A DNA stretch of 14,226 nt, taken from NCBI GenBank assembly GCA_002425705.1, contig DIMT01000023.1:81613-95838 (forward strand), in the 5' to 3' direction. Shown here piece after piece: positions 14,144 through 14,226 of this stretch. The notes beneath the pieces are model-generated. The model ran no database searches. It saw only the letters and a program-made list of their open reading frames with translations, and was not told the DNA's origin. Every line of letters begins with the position of its first letter. Within the stretch, counting starts at the first letter, position 1. The DNA comes from Firmicutes bacterium UBA5559 (GTDB lineage: Bacteria > Bacillota > Clostridia > Peptostreptococcales > Anaerovoracaceae). The position numbers and the translations under genes were made by a program.

Positions 14144-14214
14144 TAGGGAGGAAAATAAAGAATAAACGAATTATTCTGAAACCGAAACCCACATTTGTAT
14201 AAAGGAAAAAATTT

Positions 14215-14226
14215 ATGAATATGAAC
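14215..14226 (+). CDS. Probable start of a further gene, cut by the window end
   Basis: ATG at 14215 follows AAAGGA (14201-14206) by 8 bases and sits about 65 bases downstream of the candidate promoter. Only Met-Asn-Met-Asn is visible, so the product cannot be named. The upstream Pho-box-like repeats would fit a phosphate-starvation gene such as a phosphate-binding lipoprotein, but that is speculation. Confidence 0.4.

Noticed and set aside
1..14226. Mobile element, CRISPR array, toxin-antitoxin pair, tRNA or rRNA gene
   Set aside because: No transposase, integrase, array-like repeats, attachment sites or RNA gene could be seen on either strand, and the genes keep ordinary housekeeping order.

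Overview
The window looks like chromosomal DNA from a Clostridia-type Bacillota (Firmicutes), probably an anaerobe. The evidence is strong AGGAGG-type ribosome binding sites, near-consensus SigA promoters, and a housekeeping order (radA, then carD, a YacL-type PIN/TRAM gene, ispD/ispF and a tRNA synthetase) that matches the conserved Firmicutes radA-disA-yacL-ispD-ispF neighbourhood. A more exact lineage cannot be fixed from sequence alone. Base composition looks even, with no insertion sequence, phage gene, CRISPR array, rRNA or tRNA visible.

Layout. (1) 1-717: the 3' end of one gene and all of a second, both small nucleoside-recognition (Gate) membrane proteins, overlapping by 4 bp and closed by a strong terminator. 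(2) 826-2886: a single-gene unit with its own promoter and terminator, encoding an EF-G-like GTPase. (3) 2890-4327: radA with its own promoter. (4) 4337-6419, minus strand: an OmpR-type response regulator and a sensor histidine kinase, convergent with radA. A hairpin plus U-tract that would end their transcript lies inside the radA coding sequence. (5) 6420-6685: a dense divergent regulatory region between the response regulator and carD. (6) 6686-14001, plus strand: carD, PIN/TRAM protein, fused ispDF, proS, a TRIC-family membrane protein, two half-size chromate transporters, a Nudix hydrolase and a cyclophilin, closed by a strong terminator. From proS to the Nudix gene, adjacent genes overlap or lie 1 bp apart. 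(7) 14083-14226: a promoter with operator-like repeats and the probable first codons of another gene.

Most genes are housekeeping: translation (EF-G-like, ProS), recombination and repair (RadA), RNA polymerase and promoter control (CarD), isoprenoid precursors (IspDF), folding (cyclophilin) and nucleotide clean-up (Nudix). The least ordinary parts are regulatory. The two-component system sits where disA is often found. TGTRA hexamers with an 11-bp period lie in front of the response regulator and again in front of the gene at the right edge, so the system may control both itself and that gene. The pattern resembles a Pho box, but this is inference. I found no clearly novel multi-gene system.
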